A stretch of DNA of 64,000 nt from Sphagnum compactum (GCA_965153455.1 OZ234493.1:35764213-35828212), one strand, 5' to 3'. Shown: positions 36,380-49,700, numbered from the stretch's first letter. Made by a program: numbers and translations. The notes: generated by a model from the sequence alone, not told the origin.

Positions 36380-37170
36380 AAAGCACCAAAATGGGTTTTA
36401 CAAATGAATTTCACCAATTTTTTAAACTCGTGTTATTTTAAAACTCATTAATGTTAAAATATTTTTTAATTTTGAGAAAAAATGGTGCACACTTGATTCA
36501 ATTTTGAAAATCAATGGTGCACATTTGATATATATTAATAAAAAAAAAACTCAAATAATTGTTTTTTCACAATAGGGTTTTGAGTCTTTAAACATGCAAA
36601 AGGACTTTTGAAACATTATCAAATTTCATCAAATTTTTATCATTGAAAAGTTGCAAATAATGAAATTCATTTTTAAAAAACATAAAAATTGACAATCCAA
36701 ATTATTATGTTCCCTTCATGATTTTTCAATAATATAAAATTATAATTTTAAGCACTATCAACATTGTTTTATAACTACTTTTAATATGTTTACACATGTA
36801 TAATATGATTTAAAAACTAATACATGTTTGTACATTAGTTTTCAAATATAATTAAAATGAAGTTGTGCCTTATGAAAATCCTTGATGATTTTATTTTGAC
36901 GAATGTTAAGTGGATACTTCTTTAAGGTGAATCATGATAGGTTTTTGCAATATTGAAAAAAACAACTACCAAAATTATACATACCAAAAATTGGAATGAC
37001 TACCTAATGTTTTGAATTCAAAAATTAAGTTACATTTTAGAAGCTAACTTAAAAGCTTTCAAATAGGTCATTGTTTTTTAACCAACAAGATCCATCTTTA
37101 TCTTTGGAAAAGGTATTAATCCATGAATGGCACATGGGATAGTGTAGGTATTTGCAAGATCAATACATGA
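36380..37170. repeat. Dispersed repeat R1, copy 2
   Basis: This copy shares landmarks with copy 1 at 12,150-12,860 (AATCCAAATTATTATG, GTGAATCATGATAGGTT, ATACATACCAAAAATTGGAA, GGTATTAATCCATGAATGGC) and with copy 3 at 48,030-48,330 (TTTTTAATTTTGAGAAAA, GGTGCACA-TTGAT). All three are in the same orientation. Confidence 0.75.
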
Positions 37171-39670
37171 ATTTCGAACAATTTTTTTAGGATCTTGAAT
37201 CTTCAATAAGGAAAACTTAAATAAGGATCATGTTCCTAACCAAGTTCCATATAATGATTTATTATGGATATCCAAGATCTACAACACATTTTAGTTGATA
37301 ATAAAAATTAATAATCATGTTTAAAGTTTCCTATCACATCCCCAAGGAAAATTTCAATTTAAAATGGTCTCATGAACATATAATACTTGATTTTCTTTAG
37401 ATAACAGGTGCAACCAAAAATGGATAAATTAAATGGTTAATGGTCTTTAGAACAATGCCATTATTCAAGTTGATATTTTTTTCCCAATGCCTATTTTTAA
37501 CTAAACAACTTTGTTAACTTAATAAATGTTAATAATTACTTGTTGATCTAATTTACAAGGTACTATTACTAGTTAGATAATAGATTGACTTCAATTAGGG
37601 ACCTAGATTAAGGGGTTAACATTTTTATTTCTAACATTTCTAAAATCATGTCATCATGGCATTTAAATTTGGTAAATGTCTTGTTATCAAATATTTTATT
37701 TCTATAATGAAATATTCATAGTAAACAAATTACAAGAAAAGTTTTCAAAATATCATCATATTTAATAGTGAACCTATAAAAATCATTTACACAATCAAAT
37801 CCATTTTGACATCGATTTCAATCCAAGCAACATAAGGGGACATGCAAACTTAATTATTTTAAATAGAGATCTTATCTCAAATATATATTTTCATACAACA
37901 TTCATTTTCACATACTTCCAAAAGAAAACACTCTTTTAAGTCTAAAGAGTATCTATCAATGTTGTATGAGTGTGTTCTACTTTATAAATTTATGCACGTA
38001 ACAAACATGAGATTGGTCCCCACTAGTGCCTTTTCCTTTGCACGTTTTTATAGTTGTGAGTGGTTGTGATTCCATTGGCGATTAGATTGGATTTATGACT
38101 TGTGGGCCGGTGTACATACATAAACTAATACATTGGACATAGCCAACAATGTGATTTGGAACCTTTCTCAAAGGAAAGTCCAAAGTCCCATGGTTTGATT
38201 AGTACTAGCCTAGGTCAATCAAAAGAAGTCCCCTACTTCTTTGTGATACACCTTAGAGTGAATGTAAAACAAGATTCTTCTATGCACTCCAAAAGAGTTG
38301 CATTCTTACTAGTCAAAATCCCTTACATCTCCACCATTTTACTTTTTCTCAAAAATGAAATTGTGGAGATAATACATCTCAACAAAACTTCCCAACATTC
38401 TTTTGATCTCTCCAATTCCAACTTTGTTATGACATCAAACATTTCTTAACTGTGTTAATTTCCTTTGGAGGGTGATGTTTCAAGTAAGCTTCACTCATTT
38501 GAGTCAAAATCATCGAGTATACTAAATTGAATATGAAAACTAAATGAGTTCGCATTTTGTTTTCTTTTATTTTTGTTTGTATTACATATTTCACAATCTT
38601 TTTACAATTTTTATATTCATAAATGCTTTTTGTTTTATAAACCCATGTCTTCACTCAATACTATGAAGTGGAAATTCTATCAACTTAAACCTTCTAGGAG
38701 GTACCCATAGAAAAAGAATTAAAAATAATTATAATCCCATGCATTTAAACCATCTCCACCATTTTATTTTTTCTTCCTGCTAAACTTCACACTGAGGGGA
38801 CAAAAGCAAAACCAGTGAAAAGGGTACAAAGGATTTTTTAAGGCAAAAATGGCTATGCTCCAAAGTTACCACATTTTGAGGAAAAATATCCTGAAGTTGC
38901 CATATTTAGGCAATATGTCAAAACCCAGCAAGATTCGAAGACAAATTCTGCTTTCCTCAGATCTGACTTGTAGCCAAATTTGGCTCATTCCTCTTGTGGA
39001 CAATCACCAGTCCACCTACCTCACAAAATTGAAAGAAAAAAACCTTGATGTCCACGAGCCCGAGCTTTTTTTAAAGGAATTTCTTTTTGTAGCTAAAGTG
39101 GCAATCATTCCTTAGAAGATGGAGAAAAAGTGGCAATCATCAACCCTGGTATCATTTAATCAAATCTGGTTAATAATACACAAGAAATAAAGTACAAATA
39201 TTTTATAATCTTTTTATATGTTTGGCTATACAACGAAAATCACATATGAATTTGACAATATTTTTTCTGTTTTTTTCTCTCACTTCTTGCAACTGAAAAC
39301 CTCCAAAATCACTCTTTTTTTCAAGTTTTTATTTCTCATTTTGGTGATATATCTATCGCTAATATAAAAAAAACTGGCCTTGCGCCCTTTCTCAACCATC
39401 AAACATGTATGTGATAAAAGAAACATGTTGAAAACTAGATCTTACGCCCCTACATCTTATGACTTAGATGACCAACTAACCACTTGCAGAGAATTTGATT
39501 CAAAATCAAACATTTAAGGATACATTGAAAATTTTAAGAAAAAGGAAAGGGTACTAGATAATTAGTTTAAGTTTTAGCAATTGGCATGGATCCTTTTGAT
39601 CTAAATTGGATTGAAAAAAAGTGTGAAACACATCTTTGTTGGTTAGATACACAACCAAAACACTTTGCAT
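37171..39670. other. AT-rich intergenic DNA with possible decayed retroelement
   Basis: On the minus strand near 38,325-38,345, AAAATGGTGGAGATGTAAGG resembles the polypurine tract and LTR start of a Copia-type element, and a second similar string lies near 38,750. No capsid, integrase or reverse-transcriptase motif was found, so this stays a suggestion. The frames at 38,156-38,449, 38,427-38,654 and 38,849-39,115 are unassigned. Confidence 0.35.
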
Positions 39671-39940
39671 ATTTAGGTAGGGTTTAGGGTTTAATGGGAA
39701 TCTCTACATAAAGGCTTTAGGGTTTTTATGCACATCTTTGCATAACTTTAGGTTTAGGAATTTATGCACATCTCTGCATAAATGTTTAGGGTCTTATGCC
39801 TGCATCTCAGCAGCCGAAAGGTTTAGGGTTTTCATGTGCAATCTCTGCATAAAGATTTAGGGTTTAAGGGTTTTATGTGCATCTGTCCACAAAGTTTTAG
39901 GGTTTAGGGTTTTATTCACATTTCTGCATGTGAAGGTTTT
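39670..39940. repeat. Telomere-like TTTAGGG repeats with a 30-40 bp spacer
   Basis: TTTAGGG, the heptamer of most plant telomeres, occurs nine or more times. Most are separated by variants of TTTTATGCACATCTCTGCAT followed by AAA. Short direct runs (AGGGTTTAGGGTTTA at 39,678 and 39,898) occur at both ends of the array. It sits exactly at the junction between an AT-rich block and a GC-richer block. Confidence 0.8.
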
Positions 39941-42650
39941 TGGTTTTGCTGAGTTTCATAGGAAGATGTGGCCCAAAAGCTTGAGTTCTCAACTTCAGAA
40001 ATGGACATGCTCTGCACTTCCACAATGGAATATGTCTTGTTTGTGGGTGGCACATACACAGTTTGCACAGGAAGCTGACAATGGTCAAGATAGTTCTTGG
40101 CAGAGATTACAGTTTTGAACATTGAAGCTCCAGCTTCATGATGAGTTCAAACTTCTAAGAACTCAGGACTGAATATAATTCCTAAATATTCAGGACTCAC
40201 GCATATTGAAACAAGTTTGGAATTCTGAATTGAATTTCCATAACAAAAAAGATCAATTGCAGCGCTCATTTACACATCAAGTTCATTACAAGTAATTTTG
40301 TGAAGGACAAGCTGAAGCAAGTGCTGCAACAAGCTCGGACACATTGCAGTTTATTTGCAGATCTAATTGCATTGATCAAGACTAGAAAATCAAAATTTCT
40401 TTATAAAGCCATGATCTGAATTAGCTGCCAATGCAGCTAGCTAGATTTTATAGCTCTAGATATAGCTAGGTTCAGAGCATAATGGTACTAATGCATCAAT
40501 TGCAAGTGTAGTCGAGGTCTGCGTTTCTTCTTGGCAGCCATAGCTATGGCTAGCCGAAAGGAGTATTGCAGGTAGGCTGAATCCTAACTGATCTAGACAA
40601 CATATATATATTTACTGCAGCTAATTGCAGTACTGGAGTTGTTACTGAACAGATTTACAAATTTTCCTTTTTGCTGAACAGACGTCACACGTAATTGCAG
40701 TTAAGATGAGAAGCGATTACAAACACCGTGGTGGACTTGATAATCACAAAACAAAGAGATATGCACAGCTCGTCATGGGCTTCCAGCAGTACTACACTAT
40801 AGATCATTGCAGATCAACTACTACTGCAGTAACAAACATAAATCACGAGAGTACAAATAGATTAGTATCAAGATTCCAGCAGCTTGCATTCAATATCATG
40901 ATCACAGCTGACGCTAGAACAAACTGCAGGCATATCATGAAAACAAAAAGCTAGTCGAGATTTTTACATCGAGTTCTCATCGACTATGTATGTCTCGCGG
41001 GCAGCGGCTCGCCTTCAACTCCAGTGAGCTCCCTGCACAATATGCCACATACTTACTGTGATACTAAGAGGTGATCATCAGACTTGCAGTCCATCAACAA
41101 CGACATAGATCACAGCCAGAAGATACTTAATATATTTCTTCCAGGGACAGAATCATTTGGTAAATGAGTATCGAGTACACGTCTTAATGTGACCGACAAG
41201 AGCATGCCGCGTTACTTGCAAGTTGCATGATGGATTCGGAATCTCAGTCGCCCATGTATGACACGGGTTTGAGTCAGTTGCAGCTAGCTAGCCTGCTCCT
41301 CCTTGATCGTCGTCGTGATCACATCCGTGAACAAAAACAAAATGAAACCCCTTGGTTGCACACAGCTTGGCACGAATCCCTCCCTACCTGCACCTCCCTA
41401 TATAACTTGCGATTGGACACAAAAACACTCTGAAAAGAGCCGGGAGCAACGCAATTATGTGAGACAAAATTCAACAAAAAGACGTCACCATGTCTCTGGG
41501 AATCCACCCAGCAGTCAATTACTTATGACTACACAAACAAAAATATACACCGGTCTTGAAGAGCAAAAGGAAATAAGAAAGTTCGTGCTTCACGACGGAG
41601 GCGTGACATGATCGACGTCCTGCAAGAAATAAATCTCCCAGGCTGCATCAAAACTGCAATTCTCAGCTGCAGGGTCTCAAAAACTAGAATTTTTTTTTGG
41701 TGTTTTTCTTTTTTGTTTTTGGGATCAATTTACAACGACCGAACGGATCCCAGTACCCGACGCGTATATAAAATTTGCAGTAGCCTAGTGCGAATCAGAG
41801 ACATCGATCATCGAGCTATAAAAGATTCGAGCGTCATGAGGATGATCTGAGCTACACCCTTAAAATAATTATACTAAAGCTACTGCAGGCTCGTGAGCGA
41901 ATCGTGCCAAGCCGAGGCGACGAAGGGACGGCATCAAACCTAATGTAACCTTAAGTACTGCAACTGGAATATCAGATCTCAATTGAACTTGCTCGATGCA
42001 GGGGAAGAATTGCAGGAAGGTGCTAGCTAGCTTGCAAGCTAGCTGTGATGTGCCTTGCAAAACTAGCAGCTAGAACTCCATGCCTGCAAATGAATGACGG
42101 ATCATGCTGCAGAATATTATTATACAAATAAGATGTGGACTTGCTGCAGGAGAACTATCTAAGCTGCTTGCTTTATAGCACACAATTTTGCAGATGACGA
42201 GTGCAGAAGAAGAACCAGACATATAATTCATTTCAATTGCCGTTGTTGTTTTTCTTTTTTTCTTTCTTTTTGTTTTGGTTTGTTTTGTGTGGAACAGCGC
42301 AATCAATGCAAAGGACTACGACTCACCACACCATCCACCTCTCCTAGAACGCTGACGACCCTTTTTCCCGCTAAAAAGATCAGATTTGTCGGCCACAAAG
42401 CGTGAGCAAGAATCAAAACAGAAAGACGGTGGCACGCAGGGCCCAGGAGGAGGCCGCCGGGGGGGGGGGGGGGGGCCCTCCACCCACCCATGCTCTAGAT
42501 CAGTAGCTGCTATTCTGGCTCGAACTAGACACGTGTATGTATGTTTTCAGCTCCTTCCAAGACTTGTTTCTATTTGAAATCAGGCCTATTCCTTAAACTT
42601 GTTGCACTGGGCTAGCCACTAGAGGGTCATGTCTAGACTCAATTATATAC
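39941..42650. repeat. TGCAG-rich block, copy 2 of the large direct duplication
   Basis: From about 40,600 the block repeats landmarks of 26.2-28.9 kb in the same order (see that entry). It includes GGCACGAATCCCTCCC (41,369), ATCGTGCCAAGCCGAGGCGA (41,900), TGTGTGGAACAGCGCAATCA (42,287) and a poly-G run at 42,460-42,475. The offset between matching landmarks is about 14.5-14.7 kb, falling to 13.9 kb at the poly-G tract, which shows indels between copies. Reading frames (for example 41,303-41,611) have no recognised domain. Confidence 0.65.
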
Positions 42651-43540
42651 ATATCATGTACATCTCTCACTAGTACCCACTATCTCATATCATATTAGCT
42701 AACTTTAGCAATTTTATTTTATTTCAATATTTATATTCGATCACATGTAGTTAAACCTCTTAACAAGTTACTCTTACATTAATGATGTTTGTTTTAACAA
42801 CTCACATCAATTATATATTTTAACATAAATTTTTCACATGTTAAAATTTATTATTAGGTTTTCACATTATTCAATTTATTTGCATAAATTTAGTCATTAT
42901 TGTACATATTTTGATAGAATATTAAATGAACCATGATTTCTTTTTTACAATGCAAAATTTCAATGGTGGAGATTTTGTGTAATTGCCAAATTTTAGCCAT
43001 CCGAAAATAGTGATTTAAAAACTGCATGCTTCATTAAATTCATTGATCAAAAGATTTAGAGTTGGATCTTGATCTTGTAAGACGTTGAACTTCATGGAAA
43101 AAACTTTTGCATGACCGAAATCCATGCAATAATTAGATCAACATGAGTTGAATGTTTCATGATAATTCTATTGCAAGTACACATGTAAGTCAATTCATTT
43201 CTCAATTTTAGAATGGAATTAAAGTTAGATTGCATGAATTGTTATTTGTGCTCATGTCATGTATGATAGTTAATCACATGATGATTTTTTTTTGTGAAGA
43301 AAAGTAATTTGATATTTTAATTATTGCACTCACTATTAATAATTACAATTATAATTTAAAGGTTCAACAACATATGAACGAAACTTTTTATCTAATTCAA
43401 TGTTTGCAATATTACAACGATCAAAACAAATATGAGATTACCCTTTTATCACATATATGAAAATATGTAGAGGCACGTGAAATGAAGTGAGATGAATTGA
43501 CTGGTATTGAGTTCTTATCGGGTTGCGGGGGGTGTGGGTA
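42651..43540. repeat. Diverged CACATGTTGTTGAACC-type repeats, short copy
   Basis: CGATCACATGTAGTTAAACC followed by TCTTAACAAGTTA (42,738) and, inverted, AAAGGTTCAACAACATATGA (43,358) are relatives of the field at 28.95-33.06 kb. The segment ends at GCGGGGGGTGTGGGTATTAG (43,525), matching the end of the long field. It follows the second TGCAG-rich block just as the long field follows the first. Confidence 0.55.
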
Positions 43541-45049
43541 TTAGTGCTTAGACGAAGTACTGCAGAACTTGCTCAAAAGGTAAAAGACTTGTCTAAATTG
43601 ACGAGATAAATGAGATGTGATTCTTATCTTCCATGTGCATTGTTTCATGATTGTGGATCTATATATACTCTTAGGTAGTGAAGAAACATTCGTAGCACAT
43701 GGAACAACAAATTAAGCTGCTGGCCAGGGCGATGATCATGTGAAGATAGATTTTATACATATAGATCGTGTGTGTGCGAGACGAGACCTACATCTATACT
43801 ATTAGAGTGCAGTTTGGTAGCTGCCATCCTTACCTGCAAAAATAAGGCAATGTTCATGTACAGCTGATCATCATAGAATTAATGCAGCGCCACACATATA
43901 TATATATAGAAGCTGTGTGGTGCATGCTGAAAGTTCTTTACTTTTCATGGTACCTGCTGGCCAGCTCCTCGATGACCATCCGTTTGATCTTTCTATATTA
44001 GAGCCGTCCTGCAGGAGTTGTTACGAATCTTTTCAGATGCAGCTGTACATGCACGATTGTATGGGGCGGGGGGGTAGCCCCCACATATTGATGATCAGTC
44101 ATAAAATTCAAAAAAGTCCTTGCATCCAGGTCGATGGAGTGAGGATCAAAAGCAACCCAACGTTTTGTCCACCAAGTATCCACATCGATCATCATGATGA
44201 CGTTAGACAGTGTAACTTATACTCAGTCCTGACATGCAGGTGCAGATTGGATGACTACTTTTATCACTGAATCCTTGTAGGCTTGAGCATTGCAGTAATT
44301 AAAACTTCAATACTACATGATGATATATACGCTGCTGATCGGGAGATACATTACATTTGGAGCCTTAATTACTAATGCAGCTAGTACCTAGTTGCAAATT
44401 GCAATGGTGGTATAATCTCGATTGCTAGCTTTGAAATGCAGATCCTTGATTATCATGCATCACTCCGTCACTCCATAGTCCAAAAGAATATTCTACAAAA
44501 AGAAAAATTCGTGATGGCAGCAACTCGAGCGTTCATCATGATAACCCTACTGCAGCAGCATTAATTTTTGTTTAAATTCTTCATGAGACTAACTAGTCCC
44601 AATGCAGATCATTTCTGTTTCCATCAATTAATTCTAGAAAAATGCCGTACTATTTAAGCTGTATTCATGTCCGATACCCTCACCAGCTAGCTCTATATGA
44701 AAATCAGATGCACACTCATGAATTATCAGTAAGTAGCTAGCTGATTCCTGAATCCTGATCCAGACCTACATCAATTCATGCATGCAGCTGTGATCCTGCT
44801 GGTTCTTTCCCGTGGTGTCAATATAGGTCTTCATGTAAAGTGTGAGAATCCATGCACTGCTTTTCTCCACCAGCTCCTCTTCCCTTTTTGCCAATTATTC
44901 CACTCAGCTACTAGGCTTCTAGATGTCCAGACTTTCCTTTCATACTAGAGGACATGTATTGCTCTTGTTCCTTTGACACTCATGGGAGATGAAGTCCACT
45001 CAGCTACTAGGCTTCTAGATATCCAGACTTTCCTTTTCACACTAGAGGG
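43541..45049. other. GC-richer intergenic DNA, no gene assigned
   Basis: A 117-codon + frame (43,917-44,270) starting MVHAESSLLFMVPAGQLLDD is unassigned. A poly-G run (GGGGCGGGGGGG) lies near 44,066. A block of about 65 bases with CCACTCAGCTACTAGGCTTC and AGACTTTCCTTT is present twice, at 44,901 and 44,997, just left of the CACACTGGGACATAA minisatellite. Confidence 0.45.
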
Positions 45050-45720
45050 CATGTATTATTGCCCTTGTTCCTCTCACACTGTTGGGTCTTCTCCCATTGC
45101 TTTCACACTGGGACACAAGAATTACCCTTTGCTTTCACACTGGGACATAAAAATTACCGTTTGCTTTCCCACTGGGACATAAGAATTGGGCCCTTTGCTT
45201 TCACACTGGAAAATAAAATTCCTTTCACACTGGGACTTAAGAATTGACCTTCGGTTTCACATGGGAACATAAATTGCCTTTCACACTGGGACATAAGAAT
45301 TGCCCTTTGCTTTCAAACTGGAACATAAATTGCCTTTCACACTGGTACATAAGAATATCCCTTTTCTTTCACACCAGAACATAAATTGCCAAATTCATAC
45401 TGGGACATAAGAATTGCTCTTCGCTTTCAAACTGGAACATAAATTGCCTTTCACACTGGTACGTAAGAATATCCCTTTTCTTTCACACCAGAACATAAAT
45501 TGCCTTTCACACTGGGACATAAGAATTGCCCTTTGCTTTCAAACTGGAACATAAATTGCGTTTCACACTGGTACATAAGAATATCCCTTTTCTTTCACAC
45601 CAGAACATAAATTTGCCTTTCACACTGCACATAAGAATTGTCCTTTGCTTTCACACCACAACATAAATTGCCTTTCACACTGGGACATTTCCCCTCACTT
45701 TTCACACTGGGACTACATTC
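45050..45720. repeat. CACACTGGGACATAA minisatellite
   Basis: The phrase CTTTCACACTGGGACATAAG followed by AATTGCCCTTTG recurs about 20 times, with unit lengths of about 30-40 bases. Variants (CACACTGGTACATAAGAATA, CACACCAGAACATAAATTGC) alternate, giving a higher-order period of about 100 bases in the centre (45,290-45,600). Two short + frames here only read through the repeat. Confidence 0.9.
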
Positions 45721-48029
45721 ATAATTTATACTCCAAATCCCTTGAATGTTATGAAACCATCAATGAACATTGAGTTTATGGTAATTTTGAACACAAATTT
45801 TGAAAAGCTTTTATGTAGTGAAAGTACAATATTTTTGTAATTTTTATGTAATGTTTTTTGGTTCATATATATATATATATAAAGGCTTACTTTTATTCTC
45901 CATTTATCTAGCTAGCAAGGATCAAGAGTTGTATATTTTATTGAAATTGTTGATAATTCATTTTGCCAAAGATTAATTGCACCTACAAAATAGACGAAGT
46001 TCAATTTAGAAGCTTTTTGCATTTAGTTCAATTTGAACACATATAAATTATCATAAAACCCTTTATTTATTCACATATTGGATTCTTGAGAAGTATAACA
46101 ACTCAATTTAATTATCGAGTTTATGAAAAAATAAAACAAACTGCATTCAAGAACCAAAAACTATGAACAGTGCCAAGCACAAAACACATAAGTTTTTAAT
46201 TTAGAGCTAAATTTGTTTCCTTTGGAGGATGTGATCAAATGTCAAGTAAAATATATAGGTAGTTGATCACAATTCTGTTGAAGGCTACAAGTTCATGAAT
46301 TGTCAATCTTCCTTTGTTGGACAATGGCATCAACTAATATATTTTTCTAAATGAGATTAATTCATAGAGGCAACCAAAGAGTTCACAATGAACTCAACAA
46401 TGCACATTTTGCAACACACTCCTCCCAAATATGTAATTTATAACATATTGAGATGAAATAGTGTTACTTGACCATTTGTCCACTTGGGGTCTAATAGTTT
46501 GCACAAGCTATAGACCCAAAAATTCCTTTTCTTTAGGAGCTATGAACATAGATGCCTCTTGATTGCATATGAGGACCCCTTTAATAAACTTGGGCTCTGC
46601 ATAGATATGCATTACCAACGACAATCGTTTCTTATGTTTTCATATTTTTTCAATAGTTTATCATTATTTATGTCAATGTCAAATTTAATTTGAATTAATA
46701 TAAATACCATGGACATGAAAAGGCTTATGTTAATCTTTTCATATCCATGCTGGTGGGTATGGAAGATGAATGTATTACACACTCCCCAATGTTTAAGATA
46801 GTGGATAACAAAGGATAAAACATTTGCCTTGAAGGCTTTCACAAGTTTGAACGCTTGTGAGAATGAAAGGGGTGAAAATTTGTGAAGCACCAAAAGGGGT
46901 CCCTAACCTTACATAAAACATTTTGAAAGAAAAAAAAAAGTTCATTAACCACTTAATTGCCAACCTAGAGAACATGTTACATTTGACAAACCTATGCCCA
47001 TGTAAGTTCATGGGGTTTATAAGCCCATTACAAATGCAAAAGGATTTTTTCCAAAATGATTTATGAACAAAGTCTTACAACAAATTAAAACCAAGGATTA
47101 TATATATGCCTGCATAGGTACGAAGTTTAGCAAATAATTAAAATTAATATTTAAGTAAAACATTAAGATCATTTGTTAACTTTTTAAAAATTTGCCTTGT
47201 TTACTGACCTAAAAAAGTTGATGTTGTGTTTAAGGTTTTTTTTTCATGATTCTAGTTTTGGTTTTGGATCTAGCAAAAGTGTTAATGCATGGTTTAGTGG
47301 CTCATTTTTTGAAAAAAAAAATCCACACAAAGTTCATTTTATAGTGTTAATTTGGTAAACTTATTTGGGTTGATCATTGGTTAAATGGAAATAAAATCCA
47401 TGTATCAAAAGAAACCCAAGTAATGATGTTGGAAGAATATGCACTTATGAAAAAAAGAAAATTGAAAATCATTTGGGACAACAAAAACTCTAAGGGCTTA
47501 TGAAAATGTGATTAAATTTTGGCCATTCAAAAATCCCTTGTTAGAAGGGACTATTTAGCTATGATTTTTGACAGAAAAAATTCACATGAACATTAACTAG
47601 TTCATGTTACACCACATACTAAGTCATTATAATATGAAATTTGGAATGACAATCAATATATGAACTCTTCAATATTCTATTGTTCCAATTAATTAACTAG
47701 TCCATATTTTTGCATTTAAAAAAATCCACTATTAGAAATGGACGTACTTTTTTCAAAAATCAATTACCCATATGCATTCATAATGAAGTTGTAAATTTAA
47801 AATCAAGTCCTAATTGGTAATAATGTAATTAATTTCAATGTAATTAAAAAAATGACATAAAAATGAGCCACCCATTAATGCATACACCCAAAAGGTGAAT
47901 TCTACAAAATTTCATTTTTTGTGCTCTTTCTAACAAAAGGGTGTTAGCTTGGTTCTAGGATGTAAGAACTTTACCTTAAACCTTTGGATTTAACATTGTA
48001 AACTAAATATTTTCATAACATTGGTTTGA
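45721..48029. other. AT-rich intergenic DNA, no gene seen
   Basis: Both strands were read. Frames at 46,612-46,893 and 46,793-47,011 (minus strand) show no domain. A TATATATATATATA tract lies near 45,868. No repeat family was recognised. Confidence 0.5.
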
Positions 48030-48330
48030 ACCAAACGCATTGTTGTAAAAATGAATTTCATTAATTTAAAATTTTTTTTCTTTCAATCATCAATGTTAAG
48101 ATTGTTTTTAATTTTTGAAAAGGAATGGTGCACATTTGATAAGGAAAATAGATGTTTAAAAAATAAAGATGTTTGAGCATTAAATTAATGTGCAAAAGAA
48201 CTTTTGATTTGCAACAAATTTTAGCATTAAATAATGGAACATATTCTAAAAATATTGATAATTCAAATTATTGTGCCCTCCTTATGAAGTTTTAGAATAT
48301 AAAAATATAACTTTAAGTAATATCCACCCC
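48030..48330. repeat. Dispersed repeat R1, copy 3 (short)
   Basis: GTTTTTAATTTTTGAAAAGG, AATGGTGCACATTTGAT and TTGATAATTCAAATTATTGT match copy 2 at 36,465-36,720 in order and orientation. The right two-thirds of the repeat are missing or too diverged to see. Confidence 0.6.
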
Positions 48331-48972
48331 TTTAAGTGATCCCTTTGATTGTGTTTTCCAACCTAACATTGCCAATTAATTAATAACAAGGTAACATAAC
48401 AACATGTTTGAGATACATAACAAATAAGATTATGGCATCTGTGTGTTTATAATAAATGTCATTACTTTTGACACTAGGCATGTGAATGTTTTTAATATCC
48501 AAACAATGAACACAAAAATGTTAATTATCATGTGAAGGTCATAATTGTGAAAAAGCAAAAAGGGAACAACAAGATGAAAAACCAACAAATTTTCAGGAGC
48601 TTGAAATGGCAACATTCATCAACAAATTGTTCAAAGATAAATATACAAGATTATGTCCATTACACCAATATGCATCCAAGTTCATTTTGTGTCTCACTAA
48701 ATTTTGAACAAAATTGGACAAATTTACCATGGTGAAAGTGAACAACCCTTTAGGAAATAGGGACAAATTGTTATGGACAAGTGTATTCACTAATAACTAA
48801 TTAAATTCACCAATAATTAATCAAATTCACTAATAATTAAATCATTAACAATAAATTCATTAATAGTTAAATCATCAATAATAAATTCATTAATAGTTAA
48901 TTCGAACTTAAGTTAGGCATCTAGGAACCTAACCCACATATACACTTAGGGCTCCACCAACGCAAGGTGCAA
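48331..48972. other. Intergenic DNA with short AT tandem repeat
   Basis: From 48,790 to 48,900, phrases AATTCACTAATAATTAATC and AATTCATTAATAGTTAAATC repeat in tandem (about 20-30 bp unit). Nothing else is recognised. Confidence 0.55.
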
Positions 48973-49053
48973 GCGTGAAAATTTGAACTCTTTGCCTTCT
49001 TTCATATCCATGTTTAAGGAACAAGTCTTTAACCATTGAACCACTATTTAAAT
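48973..49053 (-). repeat. tRNA-like (SINE-type) module, isolated copy
   Basis: The minus strand reads TAGTGGTTCAATGGTTAAAG, then ACTTGTTCC, and ends AAAGAGTTCAAATTTTCACG. The A-box-like and GAGTTCAAAT B-box-like parts match those of the modules at 2,076 and 18,524. The bases beyond the B box (GCACCTTGCGTTGG, then CTAGATGCCTAACTTAAG) resemble the body that follows the other modules only weakly. Confidence 0.5.
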
Positions 49054-49084
49054 GGGTAATATTTTTTTGTCATCACATGTTATT

Positions 49085-49700
49085 ATGCACATTCTTTTTT
49101 GACTTAAGCTATTCTTGGCAATTTTTGGTTATTTTATTAGAAATTATTTTACCATTGATTATTCTTGGTTATTTTATCATTGACTACTATTGGTTATTTT
49201 TCGTTATTTTATTATATGCTATTTTTTGTTATTCTATAATTGGCTATTGTTGACTATTTTATTGTAGGTTATTTTTAATTAATTTAGGCTAATTTACCAT
49301 AGGCTATTGTTATTTATTTTAGGTTATTTTTTATACGTTATTTTGGGCTATTCTATCATAGGTTATTGTTGGTTATTTTATCATAAATTATTTTTGGCTA
49401 TTCTAGGTTATTTATCATATGCTATTTTGACTATTCTATTGTTGGCTATTATTGACTATTATATTGTAGGATATTATTTGCTATTTTAAACTATTTTGTT
49501 GAAGATTATTCTTGGCTATAGTAAGCTATTTTATTACAAGTTATCTTAGACTCTATTATTAGTTATTTTAAATTAATCTATCTTAGATTATTCCACCTTA
49601 ATTTATTATATATTATTTTATTATATGTTATTTTACCTTAGAGCATTATATTTATTTTATAGTATTTTAAGTTATTATACCTTAAGATAAACTTATAACT
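49085..49700. repeat. Degenerate TTGGTTATTTTATTAT repeat
   Basis: GGTTATTTT, GGCTATTCTTGG and CTATTATTGACTATT variants recur every 15-30 bases for about 600 bases. It is low-complexity AT-rich DNA; the 60-codon frame at 49,307-49,489 is a Leu/Ile/Tyr-rich read-through. Confidence 0.8.

Noticed and set aside
38150-38770. Copia-type retrotransposon on the minus strand
   Set aside because: Only a polypurine-tract-like string was seen; no reverse transcriptase, integrase or paired LTR could be found.
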